From NCBI GenBank assembly GCA_029194665.1, contig JARFXO010000001.1, positions 186,001 to 250,000 on the forward strand: 64,000 bases of DNA, read 5' to 3'. This document shows, piece after piece, positions 25,596-34,733 of the stretch (position 1 is its first letter; the number at the start of each line of letters is the position of its first letter). This DNA is from Nitrospira sp. (lineage in GTDB: Bacteria > Nitrospirota > Nitrospiria > Nitrospirales > Nitrospiraceae). The notes under the pieces are model-generated. The model made no database searches. It saw only the letters and a program-made list of their open reading frames with translations, and had not been told where the DNA came from. Position numbers and translations under genes: made by a program.

Positions 25596-26408
25596 TTAGT
25601 ACCCCGCCCCCTTGGCGTTGGGATTCACCTGGCTGGGGAACGGATCCAGGATGCTCTTCGGCGCGTTGTTCCAGATCACGTCCGCCAGATTCGACATCCG
25701 GCTCACGATCTGCGCCGCCACCCCACCGGCCGCCCCAAACAACCCGCACCAACCCAACGTCACAAAGCCCCAGTGCAACGGCGCCGAGAACAGCTCATCC
25801 ACGAACCAGAACGCATGGCCCCACTCGTTCAACCCCACGTTCGGCAGAATGAACATCGGCCCCACCACCGCCGCCACCAGCGCAAACGAGGTCGCCTGGT
25901 TGTACAACGGGAGCCGCGTCTGCGCATACAGATAGCTCGACACGCCGCACGTGATGTACAGCGGGAACGTCCCGTAGAACGCTACAATGTGGCTCGCCGT
26001 GAAGCTCGTGTCTCGGATGATCACTTGATGCCACGCCGCATCCTGCTCCAACGTGTAGCTGCCCGCGTAGTACACGCCCCAGATGTAACAGGCCAGCCAG
26101 CCCATCCAATAAAAATACCGCTTCAACTCCAGCTTGGGGTCCAGATTGGCCAGATTGCGGTCCCGGGTGGTCCAGATCCATCCCACCGACACCGCAAAGA
26201 ACAAGGCGTTCGCCACGATGTTAAACCGCCACAGTCCCATCCACACGGAGTCGAATTCCGGGGTCATCGAATCCAACCCGTGCGAGTACCCAAACGCCCG
26301 TTGATACAGGACCCAAAAGATGCCCATCATCAGCATCGCCGCCCACCCGATCTTCCACGGCTTCGAATCGTACCACTGCGAAATGTCATACCCTCGATCG
26401 CTTGCCAT
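25596..26408 (-). CDS. amoC: Ammonia monooxygenase subunit C
   Basis: A 270-residue integral membrane protein with about six hydrophobic helices, the same length as AmoC. The N-terminus SRGYDxSxWYDSK-type pattern (here [18 protein letters not shown]) and FAYSHGxDSM-type segment ([24 protein letters not shown]) match bacterial AmoC closely. The copper-ligand set equivalent to PmoC Asp156, His160 and His173 is intact: Asp123, His127 ([10 protein letters not shown]) and His140 (RDTSFTASH). [15 protein letters not shown] and SAPLHWGFV are further family marks. No amoA or amoB is adjacent; a lone extra amoC is known from AOB and comammox Nitrospira. The ribosome binding site GGGAGG is upstream of ATG 26408. 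Third codon positions are strongly G/C, as in a highly expressed gene. PmoC is the alternative family, but the sequence is of ammonia-oxidiser type. Confidence 0.95.
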   Translation of the reverse strand: MASDRGYDISQWYDSKPWKIGWAAMLMMGIFWVLYQRAFGYSHGLDSMTPEFDSVWMGLWRFNIVANALFFAVSVGWIWTTRDRNLANLDPKLELKRYFYWMGWLACYIWGVYYAGSYTLEQDAAWHQVIIRDTSFTASHIVAFYGTFPLYITCGVSSYLYAQTRLPLYNQATSFALVAAVVGPMFILPNVGLNEWGHAFWFVDELFSAPLHWGFVTLGWCGLFGAAGGVAAQIVSRMSNLADVIWNNAPKSILDPFPSQVNPNAKGAGY

Positions 26409-26720
26409 AGTGTGACCTCCCTTTAGCTTAAGGCTTATTGAAAAATCGCGCGCCTACTCTTATCAGTGTTGATCTGATACCTACTTCTCCAAATCTCTCT
26501 CTTTGAACGCTCCTTGATAGTACCTCAAATCGATATGCGAATGCCAATCGATAACTCACTCGATCGTCAGCCTGTAATCTTTGTCTTTTCCGTGGTTTAC
26601 AATTACCAGATCTCACCATTTCCCCTATTCCTCTACTTTTCATCACCTGATACGTGTTTTCGCCTGGCGCGACAAGTTCGACTCTAGAAAGGTTGCTCCT
26701 CCTCCATCACGAAGCGTAGG
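26409..26720. other. Divergent amoC leader region
   Basis: This 312-bp AT-richer gap separates amoC (minus) from the DUF1566 gene (plus). It must hold promoters in both directions. Apart from the amoC ribosome binding site GGGAGG near 26419-26424, I cannot fix a convincing -35/-10 pair. No gene is seen. Confidence 0.6.
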
Positions 26721-27317
26721 ATGCACTTGATGGTCGGGAGCAGTATGAGACTACCTCCGGTGGCAAGGTCGCGCGCAATCGTCGTCACGCTGGTTGTAAT
26801 AGGTGCGTTCTGCTTGCTGGCATACACCCAGATCAGGTCTCACACGCAGGGAAGAGAAGAGGTGATCGCCACCATCATCAAGAATTGGCAACAAGCGCAT
26901 CCAGCGGCCCAGCGATTCGTCATTTTGGCCGACTTCAAGAACGAGGCAGTTCTCGATAAGGATACAAGCCTCATCTGGGAGCTCTCCCCAATAACAACAT
27001 CTGTGACATGGAACGAAGCGCGTGCCACATGCCTTACCCGAGCCACGGGCGGTCAGCGAGGCTGGCGGCTACCGGCGCCGGCTGAAATGCGAAGTCTCGT
27101 GGGGCCGGCAGTAGACTCCCCGATCCCCAATATCCCGCCAGGGCATCCATTCGTGAACATCCAGCCAACGTCCTACTGGACGGTCGTTCCAGAAGCCAAT
27201 CAACCATCATATGCACGGTACGTGGACGCATTCCTCGGCAACGTGCTCAGTTTTACTAAGCTATATACTTATCCGGTTTGGTGCGTTCGCGGGCCGATCA
27301 AGCAGGATGATTACTGA
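26721..27317 (+). CDS. Membrane-anchored DUF1566-domain protein
   Basis: A 198-residue protein with an N-terminal signal-anchor helix (about residues 19-37, AIVVTLVVIGAFCLLAY). The exported part carries a DUF1566 (Lcl C-terminal-like) domain: RFVILADFKNEAVLDKDTSLIWE, WNEARATCLTRATGGQRGWRLPAPAEMRSLV, SYWTVVPEANQ and a final PVWCVRGP. The two Cys (in ATCLTR and VWCVRG) are placed to form a disulfide. DUF1566 proteins are often surface or periplasmic with C-type-lectin-like fold; no ligand is known. ATGs at 26730 and 26745 are alternative starts. Confidence 0.85.
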   Translation: MHLMVGSSMRLPPVARSRAIVVTLVVIGAFCLLAYTQIRSHTQGREEVIATIIKNWQQAHPAAQRFVILADFKNEAVLDKDTSLIWELSPITTSVTWNEARATCLTRATGGQRGWRLPAPAEMRSLVGPAVDSPIPNIPPGHPFVNIQPTSYWTVVPEANQPSYARYVDAFLGNVLSFTKLYTYPVWCVRGPIKQDDY

Positions 27318-27558
27318 GTGGCGCCCGGTGTTATGTGTAGAACTGATGGTCGTCGAGCAATACGCCTACTTGACGGATTACGCAGATGAGATCATTTTCG
27401 GACCTTGCGGTCCATGAATCGCAGGGATGGCTTCGACAAGTTCCCCATTCCTTTGATAGTCCGAGACGCATCGCCGGCCGAGTTCCACGCAGGTCAAATG
27501 AAGGCTCCGTACATGCACTCGCCGGACCAGCCAGGTCGGTGGCTCAAAAAATAGACCT

Positions 27559-28506
27559 ATGAACATAGTGGTAACCGGAGGAACAGGATTCGTTGGCCGG
27601 GCATTGTGTGCCGCGCTATGCCAAAGAGGCCACAGAGTCACCATTCTGACGAGACACACGGGACAGGTTTCGCATCAGCCCGACGTACAGGTGCAGTCGT
27701 TACAATGGAACGCACGAGACTCGGGACCCTGGGAGCAGGCATTTGAAGGAGCAGATGCGGTCATTAATCTCGCCGGTGCCCCCATTGCCGACGCACGCTG
27801 GACGGACTCGCGCAAACAACTCATCACAGACAGTCGAGTGCTTACCACTCGCTTATTGGTCAGAGCCTTGTCCCGCCGATCTACGAAACCCCTCACATTC
27901 ATGAGCGCGTCCGGAATCGGGTATTACGGCGCAAGCGACGACCGTCGTCTGGATGAAGGAGCGGCGCGCGGTCTGGGCTTCCTGGCCGATCTCTGTCTCG
28001 CATGGGAAGCGGAGGCCCTTCGGGCTGGAGAGCTTGGTGCGCGCGTCGTCATCTTACGAACCGGAATGGTACTCGAACAAGACGGCGGGGCTTTGCCCAA
28101 GCTGCTGTTGCCCTTTCGATTATTTGCAGGCGGTCCGATCATGCCGGGAAGCCAATGGGTCTCGTGGATTCACAGACGGGATCACATCGGGCTGATAGAA
28201 TGGGCTCTCGCCACGGCAACGGTTTCCGGTCCGATCAATGCGGTGTCCCCGGAGCCTGTGACGATGAAGACGTTCTGTGAGGTGCTGGGGCGGCTGATTC
28301 ACAGACCATCCTGGCTTCCCGTTCCGGAAGTCGCCCTGACCATGCTACTCGGCGAGCTGGGGACAATGATGACCACTGGCCAGCGTGTGATTCCTGCGAA
28401 AGCAATGGCGGGAGGCTACACCTTTCTGTATCCAACGCTGGAGACTGCTCTGCAAACTATCCTGATAGGAACAGCGCGCCAGGATCGTGGTGAATCGGAT
28501 CCATGA
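27559..28506 (+). CDS. TIGR01777-type NAD-dependent epimerase/dehydratase
   Basis: A 315-residue SDR protein. The Rossmann motif is VTGGTGFVGRALCAAL (residues 5-20). Family marks are VINLAGAPIADARWTDSRKQLITDSRV, SASGIGYYGASDDRRLDEGAARG, AWEAEALRAGELGARVVILRTGMVLEQDGG, and a C-terminal DUF1731 region with SWIHRRDHIGLIEWAL and PVPEVALTMLLGE. The related E. coli protein is YfcH; the substrate is unknown. It opens a plus-strand run ending at pyrE. Confidence 0.92.
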   Translation: MNIVVTGGTGFVGRALCAALCQRGHRVTILTRHTGQVSHQPDVQVQSLQWNARDSGPWEQAFEGADAVINLAGAPIADARWTDSRKQLITDSRVLTTRLLVRALSRRSTKPLTFMSASGIGYYGASDDRRLDEGAARGLGFLADLCLAWEAEALRAGELGARVVILRTGMVLEQDGGALPKLLLPFRLFAGGPIMPGSQWVSWIHRRDHIGLIEWALATATVSGPINAVSPEPVTMKTFCEVLGRLIHRPSWLPVPEVALTMLLGELGTMMTTGQRVIPAKAMAGGYTFLYPTLETALQTILIGTARQDRGESDP

Positions 28507-28639
28507 GCCACATCTGACGTCCTCGGACGAGCCGCACCGGAATAGTTGCCACGTCGAAGTTGATTGTCCAATACTATCGTGGATCATGCGCCAGGCCTAT
28601 CAGGAATATTGTGGGGATGGACAAACCTTAGCTGACGGA

Positions 28640-29593
28640 ATGACGGCTTGTTCGATCCGCTTGGGTATCAGCAGGTGTCTCCTCGGTGACGAAGTTCGTT
28701 TCGACGGAGGACACAAGAGGGACCGGTTTTTAACCGATGTCCTGGGTCGCTACGTGGAATGGGTACCAGTCTGTCCTGAGGTTGAGGCGGGACTGGGCAC
28801 CCCGCGTGAAGCCATGCGGTTGGTCGGTGAACCTCACCGTCCTCGACTCGTCACGATCCAGAGTGAGATCGACCACACGGAGGCTGTCGCCAACATAGCT
28901 AAAGATCGGGTTGCCGAATTGAAAAAGCTGGAGCTCTCCGGCTATGTCTTCAAGCAGAACTCGCCCAGTTGCGGCGTCCAACGAGTCCATATTTATGATC
29001 AACAGGGGATGTTCCGTCAGAATGGAATCGGGATCTTCGCCAAGGTCTTTGCGGATCAGTTTCCAATGATTCCGGTCGAAGAGGAAGGGCGGCTCTGCGT
29101 CCCGGCGGTGAGAGCGAACTTCGTGGAACGGGTATTTTGTTATCGTCGATTCCAAGATCTGATGGGGAATGAGCTCACCAGGCAGGCGCTGAGACGATTC
29201 CACAGGATCCACAAGTATCTGCTCTTGTCCCACAGCCAACAACATTATGAAGCGATGGGCCGATTGATCGGTCAAGCAGATCACCATCGACCGAAGGAGT
29301 TGACGGCGAAGTACGGTGCGATATTCATGAAATGCTTGGCTGTGAACCCCACGGTCCATAAACAGATGAATGTGCTGCATCACATTGTGCGGTACCTCAA
29401 GACACGATTGAAGACGCACGAAAAGGTCAAGCTATTAGACGTGATCGATAGTTATCATCGAGGGCTCATCCCACTATTCGTTCCGCTGATGCTGATCAAG
29501 CACTACGTCGGGAGGTTCGAGATCGACTATCTTCGCGACCAAGTGTACCTGGAGCCGTGTCCGAAAGAGCTGATGCTTCGCAATCGCGTGTAG
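28640..29593 (+). CDS. DUF523-DUF1722 two-domain protein
   Basis: About 317 residues from ATG 28640; the open frame continues upstream to a GTG at 28487 overlapping the previous gene, and ATG 28586 is another option. The N-terminal DUF523 part begins IRLGISRCLLGDEVRFDGGHK and has VEWVPVCPEVEAGLGTPREAMRLVG and FKQNSPSCGVQRVHIY. The C-terminal DUF1722 (YbgA-like) part has RLIGQADHHRPKELTAKYGAIFMKCLAV and LIKHYVGRFEIDYLRDQVYLEPCPKELMLRNRV. Conserved Cys in SRCLLG, PVCPE and SPSCGV could bind a metal cluster. Function is unknown; the fused form is often near light-response or photolyase genes, which are not seen here. Confidence 0.88.
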   Translation: MTACSIRLGISRCLLGDEVRFDGGHKRDRFLTDVLGRYVEWVPVCPEVEAGLGTPREAMRLVGEPHRPRLVTIQSEIDHTEAVANIAKDRVAELKKLELSGYVFKQNSPSCGVQRVHIYDQQGMFRQNGIGIFAKVFADQFPMIPVEEEGRLCVPAVRANFVERVFCYRRFQDLMGNELTRQALRRFHRIHKYLLLSHSQQHYEAMGRLIGQADHHRPKELTAKYGAIFMKCLAVNPTVHKQMNVLHHIVRYLKTRLKTHEKVKLLDVIDSYHRGLIPLFVPLMLIKHYVGRFEIDYLRDQVYLEPCPKELMLRNRV

Positions 29594-29601
29594 GACGATT
29601 C

Positions 29602-30135
29602 ATGGCGACAAAGAAGCAAGGGGTGATTCTGGTGGGACATGGCGGAATCCCAAAGGATTGTCCGCCAGATTTAGTGACAACGCTCAAACGACTGGAAGCC
29701 CAGCGCCGCGCAGTAAAACAACCGCCATCCGTTGAAGAACTCGCATTGGAGATGAAGATCCGTCGGTGGCCGCGGACGCCGTCGACCGATCCTTACGAAT
29801 CCGGCCTTCAAGCAGTCGGGGCGCGATTGCAGTCCCAACTAAATGGCAGCTTGTTCGCACTCGCTTACAACGAATTCTGTGCTCCAACCCTGGGGGAGGC
29901 AGTGGAGCAACTCATTGGACAAGGGGCCACGGAGATCACTGTAACAACCACCATGTTTACTCCAGGAGGTGCTCATTCGGAAATCGAGATCCCTGAAATT
30001 CTCAACCGTCTCCGGCCCAAACATCCTGATGTGATACTTCGTTATGCCTGGCCCTTTGACCTTGAATTGGTCGCCAACACGTTAGCCGAGCAGATTCGTC
30101 GCTTCTCCACTGGACCTCCGCAAGGGGATCGGTAA
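29602..30135 (+). CDS. CbiX/SirB-like chelatase-family protein
   Basis: A 177-residue single-domain protein from ATG 29602, 8 bp after the preceding stop. It begins GVILVGHGGIPKDCPPD, the strand and His of CbiX/SirB active sites, and later has ITVTTTMFTPGGAHSEIEIPEIL with the second conserved His, and LRYAWPFDLELVANTLAEQI. An insertion of about 50 residues (PPSVEELALEMKIRRWPR) follows the first strand. The family inserts Co or Fe into sirohydrochlorin, but short members may have other roles. It is operon-internal between DUF523-DUF1722 and pyrE. Confidence 0.8.
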   Translation: MATKKQGVILVGHGGIPKDCPPDLVTTLKRLEAQRRAVKQPPSVEELALEMKIRRWPRTPSTDPYESGLQAVGARLQSQLNGSLFALAYNEFCAPTLGEAVEQLIGQGATEITVTTTMFTPGGAHSEIEIPEILNRLRPKHPDVILRYAWPFDLELVANTLAEQIRRFSTGPPQGDR

Positions 30136-30211
30136 AAAGATCTGTCGGCCATCGCCCAGGCAATGTAGAATGCCGACACCCAGCGAACACTGCAACCGGG
30201 GAGGAGTCATC

Positions 30212-30787
30212 GTGAAGGCTCGGGAGCAATTGGCAAAAGCGTTCCATGATACCCAGGCATTCAAATGGGATCGTGATAAGGGATTCAAGCTCGCGTCCGG
30301 TGAGATCAGCCCGTTCTATGTCGATTGTCGCGCTCTTATGGCGCATCCAGAAGCGCGTCGCCTAGTCGGCCACCTCGCCTATGAGGCGCTCACCGACATT
30401 GAATTTGATTGTCTGGGCGGCCTCGAACTCGGAGCCATCCCGATTGCCGTGACCATTTCCGATTTCGCCTGCGCTGCCCCGCGTCAGCGCCTCTGGCGGA
30501 CTTTCGTCGTTCGCAAGCAGACCAAGGACCATGGCCTGGGAAAGTTGATCGAAGGCAGCATCCATCCGGGCGATCGAGCACTGATCGTTGATGATGTCCT
30601 CACGAGCGGCGGGTCGTTGCTGAAGGCGATGGCGGTCGCACGGGAGGCCGGACTTCAAGTGGATCATGCATTCGTCATTGTGGATCGTCAAGAGCAGGAT
30701 GGGAAAGGGCGTGTGGAAAGAGAAAAAGTTCAGCTCATCAGTCTCTTAACGATTCAGGACCTTATGAGCATGGAGAAGAAGGGCTAG
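30212..30787 (+). CDS. pyrE: Orotate phosphoribosyltransferase
   Basis: A 191-residue enzyme. GTG 30212 is chosen because GAGGAG (30201-30206) is 5 bases upstream; the frame also has an ATG at 30170. Family marks: FKLASGEISPFYVDCRALM, GGLELGAIPIAVTIS, FVVRKQTKDHGLGKLIEG and the PRPP-binding loop ALIVDDVLTSGGSLLKAM. It joins orotate and PRPP to give OMP in pyrimidine synthesis. The C-terminal KVQLISLLTIQDLM is normal for the family. Confidence 0.93.
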   Translation: MKAREQLAKAFHDTQAFKWDRDKGFKLASGEISPFYVDCRALMAHPEARRLVGHLAYEALTDIEFDCLGGLELGAIPIAVTISDFACAAPRQRLWRTFVVRKQTKDHGLGKLIEGSIHPGDRALIVDDVLTSGGSLLKAMAVAREAGLQVDHAFVIVDRQEQDGKGRVEREKVQLISLLTIQDLMSMEKKG

Positions 30788-30821
30788 TGCAACAGGCTAT
30801 GCTTGCGGGTTGCTCATCCGT

Positions 30822-31139
30822 TCACTTGCACTCGAACTGAATCCCCCACCGCCGTTCTTCGACCAGTTCTTGCGCGTCATCAAGCGGACTTACAATTCGC
30901 CTGCGTCCTTTGGCTTCTCCCTCACGAACGATGCGGTAGGACCTGCCGCTGCATTTCTCCTTCATGAGGTCAAGGGCATCCTTGCGCAAGGAGGAGAGCA
31001 TAGGGCCTTGTTCGTCCTTAAACGGATAGATCACGACCCCACCCGCGTCGTGCTCCTGAACGATCTTTGCGCCAGCGGCACAGCCTCCAACCACTAGGCA
31101 TGCCGCTGCAGCGGTGGCTTTCAGCCAAGAGTTGATCAT
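30822..31139 (-). CDS. Small predicted lipoprotein
   Basis: A 105-residue protein with a signal peptide and lipobox VGGC (Cys20), so the mature chain is about 85 residues. The rest, AGGVVIYPFKDEQGPMLSSLRKDALDLMKEKCSGRSYRIVREGEAKGRRRIVSPLDD, has no recognised domain. One further Cys pair (in EKCSGR and FECK) could form a disulfide. The ATG 31139 overlaps the stop of the NAGPA-domain gene by one base, so the two are translationally coupled. Confidence 0.78.
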   Translation of the reverse strand: MINSWLKATAAAACLVVGGCAAGAKIVQEHDAGGVVIYPFKDEQGPMLSSLRKDALDLMKEKCSGRSYRIVREGEAKGRRRIVSPLDDAQELVEERRWGIQFECK

Positions 31140-31993
31140 TACCTTGGACTGGCTCCGATCACTGTGGGCAACGGAATATGACTACCTGTGCTTCCACCGA
31201 ACAGACTCTTCCAGGAGTTGTGCTCTTGTACCCGTAGGCCTTTATCCCACAGCGATTCCAAAATGCGGACAGCTGAGGAGGACCCTCCGTCCATTGCCAT
31301 GGCTTGACGGACTGCAGGAAGCGCATCCTTGAAACAGCGACCGATGTCGTATAGCCGAACAGCTCCGAGGCTCTTCAGGAGCAGAATGTGTCCGGTCTCC
31401 ATTTCGGCGATAATCGTCTGATACGCATGTTTTCCGCTCTCGCGAACACGAATCTTGCCGGTCAGATCCAGTAGCATCAATGCCTGTGCTGCCTCTCGGT
31501 AGTGAGGCTGTTCTTCGTCAAAACTCTCTGCAGCCAGATCAAGGATCCGTGCCTTCTTTAACCCAGAGGCGGACGGTTCTGCGACAAACAACCCCTGCCA
31601 TGAGCTGTGGCGCCTGCTACCCAACGGGCGTCCATCCTTATAGAGAAGACCTAGATACGTAAAGTTTTCACGGAACAACCCCGCATTGAAGAGCACATGA
31701 TGGCCGGTTCGTTTCTGCCATTCGTCGATCCTGAGAGGTTCTGAAAACCCTTCCTGGGCGTAATGATGAACGGAGAATTTCGTCCGCTCCGGATCGATAT
31801 CGACAGCCAGCATGCTCGGCACGGTAGGACAAGCGTCGCCTGGATTCCACACCGAAACCATGACGCCAGCAGAAAGCCGCTCCCATGAACCGTCCTGAGC
31901 TGGGCACAGAACAGGCAACAGCACCAGGCTCAGTAGCTGTAGGAGAACGTGTAGGGAAGACTTGGCTTCTGCGAACCACTGGAGCCTATTCAT
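31139..31993 (-). CDS. Exported phosphodiester-glycosidase (NAGPA/DUF2233) domain protein
   Basis: About 284 residues from ATG 31993 (ATG 32011 also possible). A signal peptide (about 10-33, LLQLLSLVLLPVLCPAQ) precedes the domain. NAGPA-type marks are MLAVDIDPERTKFSVHHY, VLFNAGLFRENFTYLGLLYKDGRPLG and QAMAMDGGSSSAVRI, the last being the family's diagnostic catalytic-site segment. Such enzymes remove sugars linked through phosphodiesters. The target in this cell is unknown. It shares an operon with the small lipoprotein downstream. Confidence 0.85.
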   Translation of the reverse strand: MNRLQWFAEAKSSLHVLLQLLSLVLLPVLCPAQDGSWERLSAGVMVSVWNPGDACPTVPSMLAVDIDPERTKFSVHHYAQEGFSEPLRIDEWQKRTGHHVLFNAGLFRENFTYLGLLYKDGRPLGSRRHSSWQGLFVAEPSASGLKKARILDLAAESFDEEQPHYREAAQALMLLDLTGKIRVRESGKHAYQTIIAEMETGHILLLKSLGAVRLYDIGRCFKDALPAVRQAMAMDGGSSSAVRILESLWDKGLRVQEHNSWKSLFGGSTGSHIPLPTVIGASPR

Positions 31994-32050
31994 GGCGGCC
32001 TCTGCAGACACTCAGTCGTAGCGAGTAGACCGGTAAGGGCGACTCATGGT

Positions 32051-33609
32051 TCAGAATGGCTCGACGCTCCGCAATTGCCCGATCGCCGCCGGTTGCTGAA
32101 TGACGCTCATCAGATCTGTCGGCTTCACATCCAACAGCTCACGCACGGAACTTGCCAAAGCCTCAGGTGTAAAGGGCTTTGGCAGATAGGCACTGGCCGG
32201 GTCACCGCTCTCAACACCCACATCATCTGTATAGCCTGAAATAAAGAGAAGCTTCAATTCCGGTTTGATCACACGAAGCTGCCTTGCCAGCTCAGTTCCA
32301 CTCATCCACGGCATCACGATATCCGTGAGCAGCAGTTTGACCTTCCCAATATGGGGAGTGGCCACCAGACAAGCCTCCACGCCATTTCTTGCCTCGACGA
32401 TGCCATATCCGAGCTTCATCAGTTCATCTCGAATGAGGGTGCGAACATCCTCCTCATCCTCTACCAGAAGAATGGTTTCATGACCCTCTGTCGATTGCAA
32501 CGGTACGCTCTCTTCTGTCGGCACCTCCTCGATCTCACTTACAACGCGCGGGAGGTAGATATCGAAACGTGCCCCCACTCCACTCTCGCTGATTACATCC
32601 AATCCACCGCCGCTTCCCGTGACGATGCCCAACAGGGTCGACAGCCCAAGCCCCGTTCCCTTTCCTTCTTCCTTGGTGGTAAGGAAGGGCTTGGAAATAT
32701 GTTCCTGGACCTCCGAGGACACTCCCCAGCCGGTGTCGGACACCGAGAGCCTCACATATTCCCCGGGCGGCATAGGATTGACGTGGTAGCTAGGCCGGTG
32801 GTCGAGCTTTACCGAGGCGATTTCGATCGTGAGCTTGCCGCCGGTCGGCATCGCATCCCGGGCGTTCACGACCAGATTCATCGCAATCTGCTCGACTAAC
32901 GCAGGATCGGCTTTGATTGTGAGCGCATCCACGCTCGGCCTCTGAACCTTCGCTCCCGAAGGCTGTTTTCTGCTGAACGTAAGCACCTGGCGAATGAGAA
33001 CCCTCGAGCGATCACCCGCCTTCTACATTTCTTCCACCCGATTGCTTAGCGGATGATCTGAGCCCATCTCATTGAGCAGAACCTGACTATGCCCATGATG
33101 ACCGTCAGCAAGTTATTGAAATCGTGTGCCAGTCCTCCTGCCAGACGGCCGACCGCCTCAAGCTTTTGTAGCTGCCGAACTTGCATTTCGCTGTGAACAA
33201 GTGCCTCCTCCGCCTGCCTTCGTGCCACCCGTGCTGTTCGCTCGCGCAGTACTTGTCGCACCGATGGGACAAGACGATCCAATCCTTCCTTGAAAATACA
33301 ATCCATCGAACCGCGCTGCATGTGCTCAATGCACAGGGTCTCAGCAGCTGTTGTGGAGAGAAAGATAAACGGTACGTCAGGAGCCGATTGTTGGGCCAAC
33401 TCTAAGGCGGCCCCCTCCTCAAACTCAGGCATGGAGAACTCGGCCAGGATGAGATCTATCTGGCCTTCGGTCAGAGCCGAGGTAAAGGTGCGGCGAGATT
33501 CTACGCGTCGTATCACACAGGAAAGTCCAGCATCAGTCAACAGTTCATCGATGCGATCAGTATCTTGTGGGTTGGTCTCTAGATGCAGCACTCGCAACAC
33601 CGTCATCAT
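32051..33609 (-). pseudogene. Decayed hybrid histidine kinase (REC-HisKA-HATPase-REC)
   Basis: The 5' part (from ATG 33609) encodes an N-terminal receiver domain ([21 protein letters not shown]) and a HisKA helix with [22 protein letters not shown] one-base loss at 33090/33091 then breaks the frame: adding one base restores [22 protein letters not shown] in the normal continuation. That frame meets an in-frame TAG at 33023-33025 where Lys or Gln is expected, then continues KAGDRSRVLIRQVLTFSRKQ, an HATPase domain with VVNARDAMP, DTGWG and GTGLGLSTLLGI, and a C-terminal receiver (LLLTDIVMPWMSG). Two independent lesions make sequencing error unlikely. The 3' piece, 32051-32986, could still be translated as a truncated kinase. 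Confidence 0.88.
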
Positions 33610-33616
33610 GGCAGGG

Positions 33617-34565
33617 TCACGTGATGGAACGGCAGTTTTCAGGAGGAGGTTCATTGATGATGCCACACAATGTTCCGAGCTCCTTGACAGCCGACAAAAC
33701 TTTGTGAGACTCGACGGGCTTGACGACGTAGGCGTTGGACCCCAAGGCACAACCGTCGGCTAGGTCGAGTTCTTCTCGCAATGATGGCAACATCACGACT
33801 GGAAGTGGACGAAGATGGAGGTCCCCCTTGATGGCACGCAAGACTTCGAGCCCGCTCACTGTGGGCATTTTTAGATCATTGACGACGTTTGTGATCAGGT
33901 TCATGAATGTCTGTCGGAGCATGACCGGATCGCCCTACACTTCAGGTCGTGCAGCGATTGTCCATGATATAGCTCGTCCTTGCAAGCCCAAGTGCAGATC
34001 GGCGACGATGTTTCTCATCACCGGTCCAGGTTGACGGTAGCGTGAAGCATGACTTGTCGGCCCATACGAGAAAGCACCAGCAGGGTATCGATCAGCTGTC
34101 CCATCTGCTTTGCGGAGTCAACAATCGTTTGCAAATACCGGGCAGCTTTGTCGTTCAGCGAGGGCTCGACCGATTGACGCAGGAGTGCGGCATAGCCATC
34201 GATGTGACGCAATGGGGCACGTAGGTCGTGAGAGAACAGCGGAATGATTCCAGCTCCTTGTTTGCGGCCTCCAAGAGCTCTCCTCGACACTGTAGCTCAC
34301 CGGGGACACGTCGCCGTTCCGTGATGTCATGCAGAGTGAGGTAGTACACCTATGTCAGCAGGGCCGGCTGCAGCAATGCACCGATGTCGAGGAGTACGAT
34401 GGTGTGCCTTGTCTCGGGGGCAGATTCAGCTATACGCCGTCCTACTGCTTGCCGCTCAGGCACATCCATTTCCGTAATGATGTATCGAATCACGCTGAGC
34501 TTGCGAGTTCCGGCTCCCTCGAAGGTCATTCTCTTGGCGGCTCGGAAGCCGCCCTCTTGAAATAG
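33617..34565 (-). pseudogene. Decayed histidine kinase fused by deletion to a response-regulator remnant
   Basis: Reading 5' to 3' on the minus strand, PAS-like sequence runs to an in-frame TAG at 34350-34352, then YYLTLHDITERRR and LQCRGELLEAANKELESF. A frameshift near 34237 follows. HisKA continues FSHDLRAPLRHIDGYAALLRQ to VNLDR, where a second shift (about 34018-34022) leads into NIVADLHLGLQGRAISWTIAARPEV, another TAG at 33935-33937 (Gln expected) and GDPVMLRQTFMNLITN, the N box of the HATPase domain. Near 33885 this is joined to VVNDLKMPTVSGLEVLRAIKG, the second half of a receiver domain ending [16 protein letters not shown]. The HATPase C-half and receiver N-half are deleted. Confidence 0.87.
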
Positions 34566-34733
34566 GGCTTAGTTCGCCCGGTTGCTAAGAGGTGAGCCTG
34601 TGAGGGGCGGTTGGAGAGTGATGCCATTGATCAGGACGACTTGCATCACAACGCTTCGATGATCATTCGGAAGCCATCCAGTGAAACTGTGAAACAAATT
34701 GTAGGCGAACACTCGGGCTGCGGAGGCAGAAAA

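Noticed and set aside
25569..26426. A 285-codon plus-strand frame antisense to amoC
   Set aside because: Arg/His/Pro-rich, no family resemblance; it is the mirror of the strong G/C third-position bias of amoC.
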